64,000 bases of DNA from Octadecabacter dasysiphoniae (GTDB lineage: Bacteria; Pseudomonadota; Alphaproteobacteria; Rhodobacterales; Rhodobacteraceae): the NCBI RefSeq assembly GCF_021532615.1, contig NZ_JAKGAQ010000001.1, forward strand, positions 1,116,001-1,180,000. Reading direction: 5' to 3'. The notes beneath the pieces were generated by a model. The model worked only from the letters and a program-made list of their open reading frames with translations, searched no databases and was not told the origin of the DNA. The position numbers and the translations under genes are program-made. Of this stretch, positions 25,928 through 37,000 are shown one piece after another. How positions within the stretch are numbered: position 1 is the first letter of the stretch; every line of letters begins with the position of its first letter.

Positions 25928-25942
25928 GAACAAGAGGTGAAC
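25928..25942 (+). promoter_or_regulatory. LexA (SOS) box of recA
   Basis: GAAC-AAGAGGT-GAAC exactly matches the alphaproteobacterial LexA operator GAAC-N7-GAAC, 50 bases before the recA start. LexA cleavage after DNA damage would release recA. Confidence 0.9.
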
Positions 25943-25991
25943 GAAGCATCAATTGCAGCCCGCTGACGGGCATGGGATAAGGACGAAAATC

Positions 25992-27071
25992 ATGGCAACG
26001 GCAGAGCTTTTACAGATGAGTGACAAGAAATCCGCGGACAAGCAAAAGGCGCTCGATTCCGCGCTGGCACAGATCGAACGTCAGTTCGGCAAGGGCTCTA
26101 TTATGACGCTGGGTGGCAACGCCATCATGGAAGTCGAGAGCACATCAACTGGGTCCTTGGGCCTTGATATCGCGCTTGGTATTGGCGGCATCCCAAAGGG
26201 TCGTATCGTTGAGATTTACGGACCAGAATCGTCGGGTAAAACCACGCTGACGCTGCACTGCGTCGCGGAAGAGCAGAAAAAAGGCGGCGTTTGTGCGTTC
26301 GTTGACGCAGAACACGCGCTGGACCCGAGCTATGCCAAAAAGCTTGGCGTTAACCTTGATGAATTGCTGATTTCGCAGCCCGACACGGGTGAGCAGGCGC
26401 TTGAGATTGTGGACACGCTGGTGCGCTCCGGTGCGGTGTCGATGGTTGTTGTCGACTCCGTAGCGGCCCTGACGCCGAAATCGGAACTCGAAGGCGATAT
26501 GGGGGATCATTCGGTTGGTGTTCATGCCCGCCTGATGTCCCAGGCGATGCGCAAACTGACAGGGTCCATTTCCCGCACCAAATGTACCGTAGTGTTTATC
26601 AACCAAATCCGTATGAAAATCGGCGTTATGTTTGGATCACCCGAAACAACAACGGGCGGCAACGCGCTGAAATTCTATTCCTCCGTGCGTCTGGATATCC
26701 GCCGCATTGGCGCGCTGAAGGATCGCGACGAAGTCGTCGGCAACTCAACCCGCGTCAAAGTCGTGAAAAACAAAGTAGCACCGCCGTTCAAGCAGGTGGA
26801 ATTCGATATCATGTACGGCGAAGGCATCTCAAAGATGGGTGAGCTGATCGATATGGGCGTCAAAGCGGGCATCGTCGAAAAGTCCGGATCGTGGTTTTCC
26901 TATGGGGATGAACGTATCGGGCAGGGCCGTGAAAACGCTAAAACCTTCTTGAAAGACAACCCGCATTTCGCAGTCGAGATCGAGGACAAAATCCGCGCCG
27001 CACACGGGCTTGATTTTGACGGATCCGAGGACGCACCGATGGGTGACGATGACGGTCTTCTCGAAGAATAA
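25992..27071 (+). CDS. recA: RecA recombinase
   Basis: A 359-residue DNA recombinase and LexA coprotease. The ATG is preceded by AAGGA; an in-frame ATG eight codons on is an alternative. Walker [10 protein letters not shown], Walker [13 protein letters not shown], the loop-2 segment around [20 protein letters not shown], and an acidic C-terminus (DDDGLLEE) are all present, as in the usual 340-360-residue family. A LexA box lies just upstream and an intrinsic terminator follows, so recA is a single-gene SOS transcript. alaS is next on the same strand, as is frequent in alphaproteobacteria. Confidence 0.99.
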   Translation: MATAELLQMSDKKSADKQKALDSALAQIERQFGKGSIMTLGGNAIMEVESTSTGSLGLDIALGIGGIPKGRIVEIYGPESSGKTTLTLHCVAEEQKKGGVCAFVDAEHALDPSYAKKLGVNLDELLISQPDTGEQALEIVDTLVRSGAVSMVVVDSVAALTPKSELEGDMGDHSVGVHARLMSQAMRKLTGSISRTKCTVVFINQIRMKIGVMFGSPETTTGGNALKFYSSVRLDIRRIGALKDRDEVVGNSTRVKVVKNKVAPPFKQVEFDIMYGEGISKMGELIDMGVKAGIVEKSGSWFSYGDERIGQGRENAKTFLKDNPHFAVEIEDKIRAAHGLDFDGSEDAPMGDDDGLLEE

Positions 27072-27093
27072 GATCACAACAACATAGCGATTG

Positions 27094-27122
27094 GGGCGCG
27101 GGGGAAACCTTGCGCCCTTTTT
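27094..27122 (+). terminator. Intrinsic terminator of recA
   Basis: GGGCGC and GCGCCC form the stem base around an inner GG/CC pair region, directly followed by TTTTT, 22 bases after the recA stop. Confidence 0.8.
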
Positions 27123-27198
27123 GCGTTTGGCACTGTGGACTTGGGGCAGGGTGGCGGCTATTTCATGGGCTGCAATCAATTCGCCTGAAAGTAGTGCC

Positions 27199-29850
27199 AT
27201 GACCAGCCTGTCAGACATCCGTTCGACCTTCCTTGATTATTACAAACGTCAGGGACACGAGGTCGTGGCCTCCAGCCCGCTGGTGCCGCGCAATGACCCG
27301 ACGCTGATGTTCACCAATTCTGGCATGGTGCAGTTCAAGAACCGCTTTACGGGTGTTGAATCCGGTGACTATCAGCGCGCGACGTCGTCGCAGAAATGCG
27401 TGCGTGCCGGCGGTAAGCACAATGATCTGGACAACGTCGGTTACACCGCACGCCATCACACGTTTTTTGAAATGCTCGGCAATTTTTCGTTTGGGGATTA
27501 CTTCAAAAAAGAGGCGATCCCGTTCGCGTGGGAATTGCTGACCAAAGATTTCGGCATCGACAAATCCAAACTGCTGACGACGGTCTATCACACAGACGAT
27601 GAAGCGTTCGATCTATGGCGCAAAATCGGTGTGCCCGAAGATCGCATTATTCGCATCGAAACGGACGACAATTTCTGGCGCATGGGGCCGACGGGCCCCT
27701 GTGGCCCGTGCACCGAGATTTTCTATGATCACGGCGATCACATCTGGGGTGGTCCTCCCGGATCGGCGGACGAAGACGGTGATCGTTTCATCGAAATCTG
27801 GAACGTCGTGTTCATGCAGAACGAACAGTTCGAAGACGGCACACTAAAGCCGCTGGATATGCAAAGCATCGACACCGGCATGGGGTTGGAACGCATTGGT
27901 GCGCTGCTGCAAGGCGGGCATGACAACTACGACACCGACCTGTTCAAGGCTCTGATTGAGGCGTCTGCCCATGCGACAAGCACTGATCCGTTCGGGGATC
28001 AGAACGTGCATCACCGCGTGATTGCGGACCACCTTCGTTCAACGTCTTTCCTGATCGCAGAGGGCGTGTTGCCGTCCAATGAGGGGCGCGGATATGTGCT
28101 GCGCCGGATCATGCGCCGTGCAATGCGTCATGCGCATCTGTTGGGTGCAACGGACCCCGTGATGCACCGTCTTGTGCCGGAATTGGTAAAACAAATGGGG
28201 GCGGCTTACCCCGAGCTTGGACAAGGCCAGACCTTGATCGAAGACACGCTGCTGAACGAAGAAGTGCGATTCAAGACCACACTGGATCGCGGGCTGAAGC
28301 TGCTTGATGATGAACTGGTGAACATGCCCGAGGGCGCCGATCTTGATGGGGCGACGGCGTTTAAGCTCTATGATACGTTCGGTTTTCCGCTTGATCTGAC
28401 GCAGGACGCGTTGCGCGAAAAGGGGCGCAGCGTGGACACTGACGGGTTTGACGCAGCGATGGCCAAGCAAAAAGAACAGGCACGCGCGGCGTGGTCGGGT
28501 ACAGGTGCTGCGGCGGATGCGGCGATCTGGTTTGATCTTGCCGATCAGCACGGTGTGACGGAATTCCTCGGGTATGAAACTGAAACCGCCGAAGGCCAGT
28601 TGTTGGCGATCGTGAGCGGCACTGACGCGGCCGACAGTGCGACACAAGGCGACACTGTCACGCTGATCCTGAACCAGACTCCGTTTTATGCGGAATCCGG
28701 TGGTCAGGTCGGGGATGAAGGTCTGTTGAAAACAGATACCGGCGTTGCACGCATCACTGATACCAAAAAGGTCGCGGGATTGTTTTTGCACATGGCCGAG
28801 GTGAGCGAAGGCACGCTATCGCGCGGACAAGGTGCGGAGCTGAGCGTGGATCACGCACGCCGTACGGACATTCGCGCAAACCATTCGGCGACGCACCTGT
28901 TGCACGAAGCCCTGCGCGAGGCGTTGGGGGATCATGTGGCACAGCGTGGTTCGTTGAACGCGCCGGACCGATTGCGGTTTGATTTCAGCCACAACGACGC
29001 GATGTCGCCCGATCAACTGCGCGGTGTAGAACAGCAGGTCAACGCCATGATCCGCCAGAACACGGCTGTTGAAACGCGGATTATGACGCCGGATGATGCC
29101 CGCGACATTGGTGCGCAGGCGCTGTTCGGGGAAAAATACGGCGACGAAGTGCGCGTGGTGTCCATGGGGCGTGCGGACACCGGCAAAGGTGCAGACGGTC
29201 AAACATGGTCGCTTGAACTTTGCGGTGGCACGCATGTGCGCCAGACGGGCGATATTGGTGCATTTGTGACGCTGGGCGATTCAGCGTCTTCTGCGGGTGT
29301 GCGCCGTATCGAAGCGCTGACAGGTCAGGCCGCGTTGGATTACTTGCAGGCGCAGGATCATCGGCTTGCTGAAACAGCGTTGATGTTGAAGGCGCAGGCA
29401 GGGGATGTGCCCGCACGTGTCAAATCCTTGATGGATGAACGCAAAGCGCTCGCCAACGAAGTGGCGCAACTGCGCCGAGAGGTCGCGATGGGCGGCGGTG
29501 CGAAGGATGACGCACCCGAGGCCAAGGTCGTGAACGGTGTCGCGTTCAAAGCGCAGGTGATGCAGGGCGTCACGGGCAAGGATTTGCCCGCGATGATCGA
29601 TGAAATGAAGGCTGCCATGGGCAGCGGTGCTGTGTTGTTGATCGCGGATGCGGATGGCAAGGCGGCAGTGGCCGCAGGTGTCACGGCGGATCTGACTGAC
29701 AAAGTCAGCGCCGTTGATCTTGTGCGCGCGGCTGTCGCAGAACTTGGCGGAAAAGGTGGCGGTGGCCGCCCTGATATGGCGCAAGGTGGCGGCAAAGACG
29801 CGGCAAATGCCGATGCCGCGATTGCTGCGGCTGAGGCAATTATCGCCTGA
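27199..29850 (+). CDS. alaS: Alanyl-tRNA synthetase
   Basis: An 883-residue class II synthetase that charges tRNA-Ala. The start at [17 protein letters not shown] is the normal family beginning; a longer frame is out of place. The catalytic core shows [40 protein letters not shown] and MGLERI; the editing domain has the zinc-binding HxxxH ([11 protein letters not shown]) and CxxxH (CGGTH); the C-terminal C-Ala domain ends with [12 protein letters not shown]. Length matches bacterial AlaRS. No T-box or attenuator is visible in the 127 bases between the recA stop and this start, apart from the recA terminator. Confidence 0.98.
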   Translation: MTSLSDIRSTFLDYYKRQGHEVVASSPLVPRNDPTLMFTNSGMVQFKNRFTGVESGDYQRATSSQKCVRAGGKHNDLDNVGYTARHHTFFEMLGNFSFGDYFKKEAIPFAWELLTKDFGIDKSKLLTTVYHTDDEAFDLWRKIGVPEDRIIRIETDDNFWRMGPTGPCGPCTEIFYDHGDHIWGGPPGSADEDGDRFIEIWNVVFMQNEQFEDGTLKPLDMQSIDTGMGLERIGALLQGGHDNYDTDLFKALIEASAHATSTDPFGDQNVHHRVIADHLRSTSFLIAEGVLPSNEGRGYVLRRIMRRAMRHAHLLGATDPVMHRLVPELVKQMGAAYPELGQGQTLIEDTLLNEEVRFKTTLDRGLKLLDDELVNMPEGADLDGATAFKLYDTFGFPLDLTQDALREKGRSVDTDGFDAAMAKQKEQARAAWSGTGAAADAAIWFDLADQHGVTEFLGYETETAEGQLLAIVSGTDAADSATQGDTVTLILNQTPFYAESGGQVGDEGLLKTDTGVARITDTKKVAGLFLHMAEVSEGTLSRGQGAELSVDHARRTDIRANHSATHLLHEALREALGDHVAQRGSLNAPDRLRFDFSHNDAMSPDQLRGVEQQVNAMIRQNTAVETRIMTPDDARDIGAQALFGEKYGDEVRVVSMGRADTGKGADGQTWSLELCGGTHVRQTGDIGAFVTLGDSASSAGVRRIEALTGQAALDYLQAQDHRLAETALMLKAQAGDVPARVKSLMDERKALANEVAQLRREVAMGGGAKDDAPEAKVVNGVAFKAQVMQGVTGKDLPAMIDEMKAAMGSGAVLLIADADGKAAVAAGVTADLTDKVSAVDLVRAAVAELGGKGGGGRPDMAQGGGKDAANADAAIAAAEAIIA

Positions 29851-29884
29851 TTGATAGGGGCATCGAACGTAAAGGGGGCGCGCC

Positions 29885-30166
29885 ATGGGACAGGTTATCG
29901 AAACCCTGTTGTCGTCATTGGCGAGCTTTTTCGGCATCGAAGCTGCGAAATTCGCGCTGGGGGATATTTTTCCGTTCTTGGTCGTAACTGGCATGGTCTG
30001 GTACGGCGGATTGCTGGCCGTGCTTTTGATTGCGTCGGCGGTCTTGCCGAAACGGGAATGGAACGATCCGGTCCCCCTGTGGGAAACAATGGTTTTAGGC
30101 GTTCTTGTCTTGGGAATGACGGTCGCGGTCTGGTGGGCCGGATTTTACGTCCTCTTGGTTTTGTAA
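29885..30166 (+). CDS. Small membrane protein of unknown function
   Basis: A 93-residue protein with hydrophobic segments at about 25-50 and 68-90 and a short charged turn (PKREWNDPVP) between; the N-terminal 20 residues form a likely amphipathic helix. AGGGGG lies seven bases before the ATG. The gene is 34 bases downstream of alaS and ends at a bidirectional terminator, so it is probably the last gene of the alaS transcript. I do not recognise a family. Confidence 0.75.
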   Translation: MGQVIETLLSSLASFFGIEAAKFALGDIFPFLVVTGMVWYGGLLAVLLIASAVLPKREWNDPVPLWETMVLGVLVLGMTVAVWWAGFYVLLVL

Positions 30167-30192
30167 CCGGCCAATGGGTGCCTTTGATCCAT

Positions 30193-30222
30193 AAAAAAGC
30201 CCCGCCAAATGGCAGGGCTTTT
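30193..30222. terminator. Bidirectional intrinsic terminator between alaS unit and typA
   Basis: AAAAGCCCCGCC and GGCAGGGCTTTT form a stem with A-run and T-run on opposite sides of an AAAT loop, placed between convergent gene ends, so it can terminate both transcripts. Confidence 0.85.
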
Positions 30223-30241
30223 CAATTATTTCAGAACCTTA

Positions 30242-32059
<1,818 letters not shown>

Positions 32060-32177
32060 TGGATGTCCTTAGATAGGCATAAAAGCGGGCGCAAAATGCA
32101 GCCCGCGGAAGATGTTGGATGGGCCTTAACGTGGTCTTGTGCAAAAGCAAAGGGGGCGCGGTCTGAATCTGTGCGGC

Positions 32178-32807
32178 TTATGTCGCAACGTACCAGTCTT
32201 TGCGGTGATTGAACGTGATGATCATGTTCACGATGAACGCGCCAAGCATCGACAGCAGCACAGCACGGGCATCAAGGATAAAGAACGCGGCAACAAAGAT
32301 GCAGGCGTCAAACAACAGCTGGGTGAACCCTGCGCGAAATCCAGTGCGGTCCTGAATATATAGCGCAAGAATGCCGACACCGCCCAACGACGCGCCGTGG
32401 CGAAAGATCGCCAACAGGCCCGCGCCCGTCAGAACCCCGAACAGCGCGATGCCGTAGTAGGGGTTCAGCGTTTGGAACTGCATCAGGTGCGGAAAATAGA
32501 TGGAAAACACGGACACGAGGATGACCGAGATCACTGTTTTCATCACAAACCTTGGGCCGATGCGCATGTATCCCAGCCAATAGAATGGCAGGTTCACTAG
32601 GAAAAACATCAACGCGAAGGAATATCCGGTGGCGTAGGACAGCAGCAATGCAAGGCCCGCGGTCTGGCCTGTGATCAATCCAAGGTGCGTTAGGATCACG
32701 AGGCCGGATGCGGCCATGCCTGTGCCCGTGAGCAATCCCTGTGCGTCTTCCAGCAGCGAATGGCGGCGGGGGCGGTTTTTCGGGGGGATGCTTTGTGCGT
32801 TGGCCAT
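32178..32807 (-). CDS. YitT-family membrane protein
   Basis: A 209-residue inner-membrane protein of the YitT/YczE (DUF161) type with five to six hydrophobic helices. Motifs: GTGMAASGLVILTHLGLITGQ, ATGYSFALMFFLVNLPFYWLG, RHGASLGGVGILALYIQDRTG. This protein has no C-terminal DUF2179 domain, which some family members carry. Function is not established in the family. It lies between icd (upstream, with its own terminator) and typA. Confidence 0.85.
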   Translation of the reverse strand: MANAQSIPPKNRPRRHSLLEDAQGLLTGTGMAASGLVILTHLGLITGQTAGLALLLSYATGYSFALMFFLVNLPFYWLGYMRIGPRFVMKTVISVILVSVFSIYFPHLMQFQTLNPYYGIALFGVLTGAGLLAIFRHGASLGGVGILALYIQDRTGFRAGFTQLLFDACIFVAAFFILDARAVLLSMLGAFIVNMIITFNHRKDWYVAT

Positions 32808-32845
32808 GGATCAGACGTATGGGGCGATGTGTGGTCTGTCCAGAC

Positions 32846-32873
32846 AAAAGGGCCACCCGATCGGGCGGCCCTT
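32846..32873 (-). terminator. Intrinsic terminator of icd
   Basis: On the minus strand AAGGGCC and GGCCCTT pair around the self-complementary CCCGATCGGG, giving a long stem followed by TTTTG, 22 bases after the icd stop. Confidence 0.85.
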
Positions 32874-32895
32874 GCATTGAATGTTCTGGGCTAGA

Positions 32896-34107
32896 TTACC
32901 CGAGCGCTTTGTTCAGGTTTTCATCGATCTTTTCAAGGAAGCCCTCTGTGGTCAGCCAGGATTGATCCGGCCCGACCAGAAGCGCCAAGTCCTTGGTCAT
33001 AAAGCCACTTTCGACAGTATCGACGATGACTTTTTCCAATGTTTCAGCAAATTTTGTCAGCTTTTCATTCTCGTCCAGCTTGGCGCGGTGGCGCAATCCG
33101 CCTGTCCACGCAAAGATTGATGCGATGGAGTTGGTTGAGGTCGCTTCACCCTTTTGGTGCTGGCGATAGTGGCGCGTGACGGTGCCGTGGGCGGCCTCTG
33201 ATTCCACGATTTTGCCGTCGGGTGTCATCAGTTGCGACGTCATCAGGCCGAGCGATCCAAAGCCCTGCGCGACAGTGTCGGACTGCACATCGCCATCGTA
33301 GTTTTTACAGGCCCAAACATAGCCGCCGGACCACTTCATGGCGGATGCGACCATGTCATCAATCAGGCGGTGCTGGTATTCAATTCCGGCCTCATCAAAC
33401 TGGTCTTTGAATTCTTCGTCAAAGATGCGCTGGAAGATCAGCATGAACTGGCCGTCATACTGTTTCAGGATCGTATTTTTGGTGCTGAGGTACACAGGAT
33501 AGTTGCGTTTCAGGCCGTAGTTGAAAGACGCGCGGGCGAAATCTTCTATAGACTTATCAAGGTTGTACATGCCCATGTAGACGCCCGAGGACGGTGCGTC
33601 GAAGACCTCTTCTTCCATGACGGTGCCGTCTTCGCCAACGAATTTCATCGACAGTTTGCCGGGGCCGGGGAATTTCATGTCAACGGCGCGATATTGATCG
33701 CCAAATGCGTGGCGGCCAATCACAATCGGCTGGGTCCAGCCGGGCACGAGGCGGGGCACGTTGGAACAGATGATCGGTTCGCGAAAGATGGTGCCGCCGA
33801 GGATATTGCGGATCGTGCCGTTGGGGGATTTCCACATCTTCTTGAGACCGAATTCTTCGACGCGTGCTTCGTCTGGTGTAATGGTCGCGCATTTCACGGC
33901 GACGCCGATTTCTTGTGTCTTTACAGCAGCATCGATGGTGATTTGGTCATCCGTTGCATCGCGGCTTTCCATGCTGAGGTCGTAATACAGCAGGTCGATA
34001 TCCAGGTAGGGCAGGATCAATTTGTCTTTGATAAATTGCCATATGATGCGGGTCATTTCATCGCCGTCCATTTCGACGATCGGGTTCGCGACTTTGATCT
34101 TATCCAT
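32896..34107 (-). CDS. icd: NADP-dependent isocitrate dehydrogenase
   Basis: A 403-residue TCA-cycle enzyme that converts isocitrate to 2-oxoglutarate with NADPH formation. This is the homodimeric subfamily II type ([17 protein letters not shown] at the start, as in eukaryotic IDH1), not the E. coli subfamily I form. Substrate and metal motifs are visible: KWEKPN-type region as [19 protein letters not shown], and [24 protein letters not shown] with the Asp pair that binds metal. Ends at an intrinsic terminator. The 166 bases upstream contain a run of four 11-bp repeats near the facing 3' end of the HD-domain gene. Confidence 0.97.
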   Translation of the reverse strand: MDKIKVANPIVEMDGDEMTRIIWQFIKDKLILPYLDIDLLYYDLSMESRDATDDQITIDAAVKTQEIGVAVKCATITPDEARVEEFGLKKMWKSPNGTIRNILGGTIFREPIICSNVPRLVPGWTQPIVIGRHAFGDQYRAVDMKFPGPGKLSMKFVGEDGTVMEEEVFDAPSSGVYMGMYNLDKSIEDFARASFNYGLKRNYPVYLSTKNTILKQYDGQFMLIFQRIFDEEFKDQFDEAGIEYQHRLIDDMVASAMKWSGGYVWACKNYDGDVQSDTVAQGFGSLGLMTSQLMTPDGKIVESEAAHGTVTRHYRQHQKGEATSTNSIASIFAWTGGLRHRAKLDENEKLTKFAETLEKVIVDTVESGFMTKDLALLVGPDQSWLTTEGFLEKIDENLNKALG

Positions 34108-34234
34108 GGGATTAATCCTTTGTGCTGTAGGGCGTTTGGTGCAGCGTTAGCGCATCGTGGGGGCCGTGAAAACCCCTGTATGCAATTGTATACATATTTG
34201 TTGTGCGGCCCGTCTTAGGGGCGCTGGCACGGCG

Positions 34235-34278
34235 TATGGGTCGGGTATGGGTCCGGTATGGTTCTGGTATGGGTCATG
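34235..34278. repeat. Four tandem 11-bp repeats upstream of icd
   Basis: Units TATGGGTCGGG, TATGGGTCCGG, TATGGTTCTGG and TATGGGTCATG follow each other without gaps; the last runs into the end of the tandem HD gene. An 11-bp period matches one helical turn, so the copies face the same side of the DNA. Function unknown. Confidence 0.6.
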
Positions 34279-35449
34279 ATGCGGTTGTTTCAGCGAGAAA
34301 CCAGTCATCGATACGCGGGGCAAGGGCGAACCAAAGCGCAGGCGCGCCGCGTTTGACCTTAACACCAACGCGGCTGTCGATCTGCGCGCGGGTGACATTG
34401 TATTCACGCCAAGACCCGCCGCCGGATTCCAAATTACAGATAAGCGGTTGGGCGCGGTCGATGGATTTGGCGAAAACCGCATCAACGGATTTGGCGGTTT
34501 CGAATTCTTCCCAGATGGCGCGAAAGTCATCCCGTTGCGCCGGTGGCAACATGCCAAACAGACGATCCGCTGCCGCGAGTTCCTGTTCTTCGACATCTGC
34601 CGCGTCAAAATCCCTGTGGATCGGATTATCGCCCGCGTCGATTTCAACGATGTCATGCAGCAACAGCATCAACAGCACATGATCGATTTTCGCAGCCTCA
34701 TGGGAATGTTCGGCCAAGGTCAGCGCCCACAGCATGATGTGCCACGAATGTTCGGCAGAATTTTCATGCCGTGATGCATCATTCAGGGTGGTGCCGCGCA
34801 GCACGGTTTTCAAACGATCCGCTTCCATCACGAACCGCAGACGCGATGCCATAGGTTCCAGCGGCATCAGCCGGCGTTTGTTCAGCAGGTTGGACGCGTG
34901 TTGATAGAGTTCGGGCCAGTCGTCATGCAGATCGCTAAAGCGGCCAGTTTCTTGAATGGCGCGCAGAATGTCGTGATCGACCTGCGTTTGCACCGGATTG
35001 GACAGGGCCAGAAACATCGGCGCGGCTTTGTCGATCATGCGGGCATAATGGGCGTCGGCGGTTTTGCCGTCTTCGAATTCTTCCCACAACAGACGGTAGT
35101 TCACGGCCTGATCGGCGGGCAGCAGGCCAAAGATGCGGGTGGCCGCGGCGGTTTCTTTGGCGGTGACATCGTCCATATCGTGATCAAGGTGGATCGGGTG
35201 ATCGCCCGCGTCGATTTCAACGATGTCGTGCACCAACAGCATCTGGATCACGCGGGGGATGTTGGCCCCGCCGGATTGATCGGCAAACACCAGCGCCCAC
35301 AGGCAAACGTGCCAGCTGTGTTCTGCCGTATTTTCAAACCGCGACCCGTCTGCCAGCGTGTTTGCGCGGACGATGGATTTCAGTTTGTCGGCCTCAACCA
35401 GAAAGGCGAGCTGATCGGGGAGCCTGTCGGCGGGCGTGGGAATTGTCAT
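34274..35449 (-). CDS. Tandem HD-domain hydrolase (two YfbR-like 5'-nucleotidase domains fused)
   Basis: A 391-residue protein made of two copies of one metal-dependent HD phosphohydrolase domain. Copy 1: His44 (AEHSWH) and His74-Asp75 (LLVHDIVEIDAGD); copy 2: His234 and His265-Asp266 in nearly the same words, 190 residues later. Single-domain relatives (YfbR/HDDC2 type) are about 190-200 residues and dephosphorylate deoxynucleoside 5'-monophosphates. A C-terminal extension of about 70 residues (VTRAQIDSRVGVKVKRGAP) is unrelated to either copy. AGGACC before the ATG fixes the start. Downstream of three co-oriented small genes; icd follows after 166 bases. Confidence 0.88.
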   Translation of the reverse strand: MTIPTPADRLPDQLAFLVEADKLKSIVRANTLADGSRFENTAEHSWHVCLWALVFADQSGGANIPRVIQMLLVHDIVEIDAGDHPIHLDHDMDDVTAKETAAATRIFGLLPADQAVNYRLLWEEFEDGKTADAHYARMIDKAAPMFLALSNPVQTQVDHDILRAIQETGRFSDLHDDWPELYQHASNLLNKRRLMPLEPMASRLRFVMEADRLKTVLRGTTLNDASRHENSAEHSWHIMLWALTLAEHSHEAAKIDHVLLMLLLHDIVEIDAGDNPIHRDFDAADVEEQELAAADRLFGMLPPAQRDDFRAIWEEFETAKSVDAVFAKSIDRAQPLICNLESGGGSWREYNVTRAQIDSRVGVKVKRGAPALWFALAPRIDDWFLAETTAS

Positions 35450-35518
35450 CAAAGGTCCTGAACACAAAAAGGCAGGTTGCAGTGGGTGCGCCATAGATGA
35501 CCGATGCGCGGCGGTCGA

Positions 35519-35956
35519 TCAAGACGGCTTGGGCAGATCTGCTGTCATTCGGGCACGGGTTGGCAGTGAAGATGGTGCGCGCAGAAGGTTTGTGAAGAAG
35601 TGCGGATCAGGAAAGCCGTCCCAAGGATAGAGACCGTGGATCGCGTTTGCGAAGGCTTCGACAATCGCGGGGTCGTGCAGCACGACATCATCACTGGCAA
35701 AATCGGTTTTTGTGCGGTTCAGATCGGGGATCGCGTCATAGCCGATGATGCGCCAGTGGTTTTCGGGCAGGTTTGCAAGGGACACAGCAACAATCGCCAG
35801 CACGTCAGCATCCGCAAGCGCGATGGTTTTGTCGCCCGTCACGTGGGGGCGCCGGGTGATGAACAGCACCGCATTGTCGGCCTCAACCTGAACGACTTGT
35901 GCCAGCGCGTGAGTGCCACTGAGCAACGGGATCAGGATATGATCTGCCTCTTGCAC
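35519..35956 (-). CDS. Hypothetical protein, possibly Imm26-like
   Basis: A 145-residue soluble protein starting at GTG, with AAGG nine bases upstream. The first half (ILIPLLSGTHALAQVVQVEADNAVLFI) has the beta-barrel-like pattern of Imm26-type immunity and phage-related proteins, but I would not assign that from motif alone. The second half has WRIIGYDAIPDLNRTKTDF and HDPAIVEAFANAIHGLYPWDGFPDP. It is five bases from the gene upstream and 69 from the HD gene downstream, so it is part of the same operon. Function unknown. Confidence 0.65.
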   Translation of the reverse strand: MQEADHILIPLLSGTHALAQVVQVEADNAVLFITRRPHVTGDKTIALADADVLAIVAVSLANLPENHWRIIGYDAIPDLNRTKTDFASDDVVLHDPAIVEAFANAIHGLYPWDGFPDPHFFTNLLRAPSSLPTRARMTADLPKPS

Positions 35957-35961
35957 GGTCG

Positions 35962-36171
35962 TTAGCCTTTGGCGCGCGCTGCCAACATATCGCGCGCACG
36001 TTTTTCAGCACGGCGCACCCGCACTGACGTTAGAAACGCCTCTTGCAGGGTTTGGGATGATGCACCGAGGATTTCGGCGACTTGGGCGATGATGGTTTCA
36101 TCGCCCGAGCGCTTTTCATCCTCAAGCGCGAGCAGTGCGATTTCGTCGGCCATGTCTTCGGTTAAAGCCAT
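35962..36171 (-). CDS. Small hypothetical protein in the HD-domain operon
   Basis: A 69-residue predominantly helical, charged protein with no signal peptide. The ATG shares a base with the stop of the upstream hydrolase gene (TAATG), a strong sign of translational coupling. The C-terminal third (VRVRRAEKRARDMLAARAKG) is strongly basic. No recognised domain. It is followed after five bases by the hypothetical gene and the HD-domain gene. Confidence 0.7.
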   Translation of the reverse strand: MALTEDMADEIALLALEDEKRSGDETIIAQVAEILGASSQTLQEAFLTSVRVRRAEKRARDMLAARAKG

Positions 36172-36824
36172 TAGCGTGTGTTCTCTGTCAGGCGGCGTTT
36201 GACGTAGGACTGAACGCTGCCGATCATGGGATCCATATGGGGATCTTCAAAGAAGTGGCCCGCGCTGGGGACTTCTTCGTGGGTGATGGTGATGCCCTTT
36301 TGTTCGTGCAGTTTATTCACGAGGGTCACGGTGTCTGCGGGCGGTGCCACACGATCTGCCGCACCGTTGATGATCAGGCCAGAAGACGGGCAGGGCGCCA
36401 GAAAGCTGAAGTCATACATATTGGCAGGGGGCGACACGGAGATGAAGCCCGTGATTTCAGGACGGCGCATCAAAAGCTGCATACCGATCCAGGCGCCAAA
36501 GCTGAAACCCGCAACCCAGCAGTGTTTGGAATTGTTGTTCATCGACTGGAGGTAGTCGAGCGCGGAGGCTGCATCCGACAGCTCCCCTATACCTTGGTCG
36601 TATTCACCCTGAGAGCGGCCGACGCCGCGAAAGTTGAACCGCAACACGGTAAAGCCCATCTGATAAAAGGCGTAGTGCAGGTTGTAGACGACTTTGTTGT
36701 TCATCGTCCCGCCGAACTGCGGGTGGGGATGAAGCACGATGGCGATGGGTGCGTCTTTTTCTTTTTGGGGATGATAGCGGCCCTCAAGGCGGCCTTCGGG
36801 TCCGGGGAAGATGACTTCGGGCAT
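36171..36824 (-). CDS. Alpha/beta hydrolase
   Basis: A 217-residue serine hydrolase. Nucleophile motif GFSFGAWIG, acid in INGAADRVAPP and catalytic His in PSAGHFFEDP; HPHPQFGGTMNNKVV and LRFNFRGVGRSQGEYD are typical of the small alphaproteobacterial alpha/beta-hydrolase group (the YsfC/YfiT-like or dienelactone-hydrolase-related class). No signal peptide. First gene of a four-gene unit coupled to the 69-residue gene by TAATG. The start is 177 bases from iscR, which faces away. Substrate unknown. Confidence 0.85.
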   Translation of the reverse strand: MPEVIFPGPEGRLEGRYHPQKEKDAPIAIVLHPHPQFGGTMNNKVVYNLHYAFYQMGFTVLRFNFRGVGRSQGEYDQGIGELSDAASALDYLQSMNNNSKHCWVAGFSFGAWIGMQLLMRRPEITGFISVSPPANMYDFSFLAPCPSSGLIINGAADRVAPPADTVTLVNKLHEQKGITITHEEVPSAGHFFEDPHMDPMIGSVQSYVKRRLTENTR

Positions 36825-36890
36825 ACGGTTCCGTTCTTGGTCTGGGGTGCATTGGGCGTCTGTCTATTGTTGACGAAAACGCTCAGGCAC

Positions 36891-36907
36891 CTTAGAAAGA
36901 TTCTAAA
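36891..36907 (+). promoter_or_regulatory. ICE-type (Irr) box upstream of iscR-suf
   Basis: C-TTAGAA-AGA-TTCTAA-A is a perfect six-base-arm palindrome with a three-base spacer and matches the rhizobial/alphaproteobacterial Irr box TTTAGAA-N3-TTCTAAA in all but the first base. It lies 94 bases before iscR. Irr is an iron-responsive Fur-family regulator, consistent with control of Fe-S assembly. Confidence 0.75.
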
Positions 36908-36932
36908 CCGCGACGCACACGGCGCGCGGCGG

Positions 36933-36950
36933 TTGACTTGAGTTAATAGG
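36933..36950 (+). promoter_or_regulatory. Possible IscR site or -35 region in front of iscR
   Basis: TTGACTTGAGTTAATAGG resembles the left part of IscR/RirA-type operators (GACT...AGTT) and includes TTGACT, a -35-like hexamer. It sits 51-68 bases before the iscR start. The half sites are not perfect, so autoregulation is a suggestion. Confidence 0.35.
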
Positions 36951-37000
36951 GTGCTGGGGCCACGTCAACGCCTCCGTGCTGTTCGCGGGGGGCGAAACCC

